NCBI GenBank assembly: GCA_003153215.1
Contig: PLXL01000157.1
Coordinates: 1-6,136, forward strand
DNA: 6,136 bases
Direction of reading: 5' to 3'
From: Candidatus Dormiibacterota bacterium
GTDB taxonomy: Bacteria > Chloroflexota > Dormibacteria > Aeolococcales > Aeolococcaceae
Shown here: positions 4,935 through 6,136 of the stretch, piece after piece
Layout of the letters: each line of letters opens with the position of its first letter
Numbering within the stretch: position 1 is the first letter of the stretch
Translations under genes and position numbers: made by a program
Notes under the pieces: model-generated
What the model saw: only the letters and a program-made list of their open reading frames with translations
Database searches by the model: none
What the model was told of the DNA's origin: nothing

Positions 4935-5298
4935 GATAACCCGGCGGATCACGCCGCAACGTCCGAGTTGCCAGGACCGCACCGCCGGCGCCGCTCGACC
5001 AGCTCGGCCAAGCCTGCGGAGCCGGCCGCCGTGGTCCCGGGAGCTGCGCCGCACCACGACCCGGTCGCCGCGGTCGACGGGGGGCCCCGGCTCGCGCCGC
5101 AACCTGCTCCGGACGGGTTCGTCGACGGGGCGTCGGGACGCTACGCGTTCCGCCCACCCGACGCTCCCGGGGGCGCCCCCGGCGGCGTCGCCGAGAACCC
5201 CATCTCATCGATCCATGCGAAGGAGCCCCCGCCACGCGGTATTGTTTCCCCCCAACCCGAAGCTGCCCACGTTGACAACAAAGAAGGACTGACGACTG
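4887..5298 (+). other. 412-base fabG-acpP gap with a coding-like open frame of unknown function
   Basis: No known gene is recognised here, but the frame that starts at GTG 4929 (preceded by AGAGGAG at 4919-4925, only three bases away) looks coding over about 4929-5235. By eye its third positions are about 84% G/C, first about 80% and second about 60%, the pattern expected of a gene in GC-rich DNA. The translation is low-complexity, rich in Pro, Ala, Gly and Arg (PHRRRRSTSSAKPAEPAA, later DGASGRYAFRPPDAPGG), with no domain, signal peptide or membrane segment. It has no stop before acpP: the same frame runs on through acpP and becomes the rnc frame. The last 60 bases (5238-5298) lose the bias, are less GC-rich and look like the acpP promoter and leader. 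It could be a disordered small protein, a remnant, or part of a very long rnc. Confidence 0.4.
5240..5245 (+). promoter_or_regulatory. Possible -10 element for acpP
   Basis: TATTGT, in a locally less GC-rich stretch, would start transcription near 5252 and give a leader of about 47 bases with the ribosome site AAGGA (5284-5288) ten bases before the acpP ATG. No clear -35 is seen. A separate promoter would suit a protein needed in large amounts and a gene 412 bases away from fabG. Confidence 0.4.
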
Positions 5299-5547
5299 AT
5301 GCCAGACGTGACGTTCGACCGGTTCAAGACGATAGTCGCCGAGCAACTCGGCGTGGAGCCGGACCAGGTGACGCCGGAGGCGTCCTTCGTAGAGGATCTC
5401 AACGCGGACTCGCTCGACCTCGTGGAGCTGATCATGGCCTTCGAGGAGGAGTACCAGATGGAGATCAGCGACGAGGACGCGGAGAGGATCGGGACGGTGG
5501 GGCAGGCCTGGGAGTACATCAAGGAGAAGAGCGGAGCGGAGAGCTAG
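5299..5547 (+). CDS. acpP: Acyl carrier protein (AcpP)
   Basis: AcpP carries growing acyl chains on a 4'-phosphopantetheine arm through the type II fatty acid synthesis cycle. The 82-residue product is acidic and of normal length. Helix I is FDRFKTIVAEQLGV (6-19), the attachment site is DLNADSLDLVELIMAFEEEY (33-52) with Ser38 in the invariant DSL, and ISDEDAERIGTVGQAWEYI (56-74) gives the later helices. The acidic helix II after Ser38 is the docking surface for FabD, FabG and the other enzymes. ATG 5299 overlaps a TGA in another frame (TGATG), and AAGGA lies ten bases upstream. Its partners FabD and FabG are encoded just upstream, and the CoA-synthesis enzyme CoaD lies on the left side of the window. 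The gene appears intact; no ACP synthase is present here. Confidence 0.97.
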   Translation: MPDVTFDRFKTIVAEQLGVEPDQVTPEASFVEDLNADSLDLVELIMAFEEEYQMEISDEDAERIGTVGQAWEYIKEKSGAES

Positions 5548-5603
5548 CGGCTCCCGTTCCCGAGCTCTCCTCGGGCACCGGCGGCGGGGCGGGCCCCAAG
5601 CCG

Positions 5604-6136
5604 GTGGTGGTCGTCGACCCCGCCCCCGGCAGCGTCGTGGATGCGGGCGGGGGGGGGTCGGACGTCCCGGTCCCCTCCGGAAGCGAGCCGGCGTCGCCGC
5701 GCCGCCGCCGCCCCCGCTCCCGCAGGCCGTCCGGAGCCGCGAAGGCGGCCGGCACCGACTCTCCGGATGCAGCTCGCTCGGAGCCGGCGCGACCGCCTGC
5801 CGAGAGTCCGGCCCCCGTCGCGGTGATCGTCACCAGCGAGCTTCCGGCAGCGCCCGCCGAGCTGCCGCTCGGCCTGGAGCGCCCCGCTGAGCCATCCCTC
5901 ACCGCGCCCCAGCTCGCACAGCCCGACGGCCCCCTCCCCGACAACACCTCCCGCCTCGAGCTGAGCCATGAGGAGCAGAAGGGTCTCGACGACCTGGCGG
6001 CGCGCCTGCAGATCAACTTCCGGCGGCCGTCACTGCTGCGCGAGGCGATGACCCACGCCTCCTGGAACAACGAGCGGGGCGAGCCGAGCGGTCCCGGCCA
6101 CGACAACGAGAGGCTCGAGTACCTGGGCGACGCGGT
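5604..6136 (+). CDS. rnc: Ribonuclease III with long N-terminal extension (3' end outside window)
   Basis: RNase III cleaves double-stranded RNA in rRNA maturation and mRNA turnover. The catalytic domain begins near 5967 (HEEQKGLDDLAARLQINF), continues with LLREAMTHASW and reaches the signature NERLEYLGDAV at the window edge (6105-6136). That signature contains the equivalents of E. coli E38, E41 and D45. The rest of the domain and the dsRNA-binding domain lie beyond the edge. Most RNase III proteins start about 10 residues before this domain, but here the frame is open for much longer with coding-like third-position bias. From GTG 5604 the extension is about 120 residues, disordered, rich in Pro, Ala and Ser, with a basic patch SPRRRRPRSRRPS (5694-5732). 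The start is uncertain: GTG 5604 or 5607 are the first candidates after acpP, others are 5637 and 5823, and none has a clear ribosome site. The acpP-rnc order is common in bacteria. Confidence 0.85.
   Translation, partial: MVVVDPAPGSVVDAGGGGSDVPVPSGSEPASPRRRRPRSRRPSGAAKAAGTDSPDAARSEPARPPAESPAPVAVIVTSELPAAPAELPLGLERPAEPSLTAPQLAQPDGPLPDNTSRLELSHEEQKGLDDLAARLQINFRRPSLLREAMTHASWNNERGEPSGPGHDNERLEYLGDA
5649..5657 (+). repeat. G9 homopolymer in the rnc extension
   Basis: Nine consecutive G bases encode Gly-Gly-Gly within the disordered extension. Such runs are prone to slippage and to sequencing error. An ATG at 5641 lies just before it in another frame and would be in frame with RNase III if the run were G10 or G7. 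Confidence 0.8.

Noticed and set aside
5272..5277. Exact -35 consensus TTGACA upstream of acpP
   Set aside because: No -10-like hexamer lies 16-19 bases downstream; that place is occupied by the acpP start codon region.
4867..5292. 141-codon plus-strand ORF between fabG and acpP in another frame
   Set aside because: Its composition (Arg, Ser, Thr, Pro) and base periodicity are those of a shifted frame; the frame of GTG 4929 fits coding statistics better.
4843..5346. 167-codon minus-strand ORF over the fabG-acpP gap
   Set aside because: Its third positions fall on the least G/C-rich phase of the region, opposite to the rest of the window, and no motif is visible.
5519..6106. 195-codon minus-strand ORF opposite rnc
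   Set aside because: It is antisense to a clearly coding frame, with Ser/Gly/Ala-rich composition and no recognisable domain.
1..6136. CRISPR arrays, insertion sequences, integrase sites, toxin-antitoxin or phage defence genes
   Set aside because: No regularly spaced repeats, transposase motifs or defence domains are visible; apart from the pilin the gene content is core.

Overview
The window is GC-rich (about 70% by eye), with strong G/C preference at third codon positions, GTG as well as ATG starts, and 4-base stop/start overlaps (ATGA, ATGA, GTGA) between neighbouring genes. The gene content is core bacterial housekeeping. A SepIVA/DivIVA-like coiled-coil protein directly after coaD, a Flp/Fap-type pilin, and -10-like boxes placed 6-7 nt before ATG codons suggest a high-GC Terrabacteria lineage such as Chloroflexota/Candidatus Dormibacterota, or a relative of Actinomycetota. 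That placement is inference; no rRNA or other marker is present to settle it.

Left block, plus strand (1-2364): the C-terminal part of the RecG helicase, rsmD (16S rRNA m2G966 methyltransferase), coaD (phosphopantetheine adenylyltransferase) and a SepIVA-like coiled-coil protein. They are tightly packed and probably cotranscribed. A 7-bp GC hairpin (2373-2393) follows.

Middle (2420-2873): one Flp-type pilin gene on the minus strand, convergent with the SepIVA-like gene and divergent from rpmF. The pilin/rpmF intergenic region holds a probable -10 on each strand, a perfect palindrome, a 9-bp direct repeat and a leader hairpin before rpmF.

Right block, plus strand (2874-6136): rpmF (L32), fabD, fabG, acpP and the start of rnc (RNase III). 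coaD and the fab/acp genes are linked by function: CoaD makes dephospho-CoA, the CoA precursor whose phosphopantetheine arm is placed on Ser38 of AcpP; FabD loads malonyl onto holo-ACP; FabG reduces the beta-ketoacyl-ACP. The usual neighbours DUF177/yceD, plsX and fabH are absent.

The least ordinary parts are: (1) the fabG-acpP gap and what follows. One reading frame stays open from the fabG stop to the window end, passing through acpP in another frame and becoming the RNase III frame. It has coding-like base periodicity on both sides of acpP. (2) A long Pro/Ala/Arg-rich N-terminal extension of RNase III containing a G9 run. (3) An 18-codon leader ORF that overlaps the fabG start. None of these proves a new system, but each can be tested by comparing related genomes.
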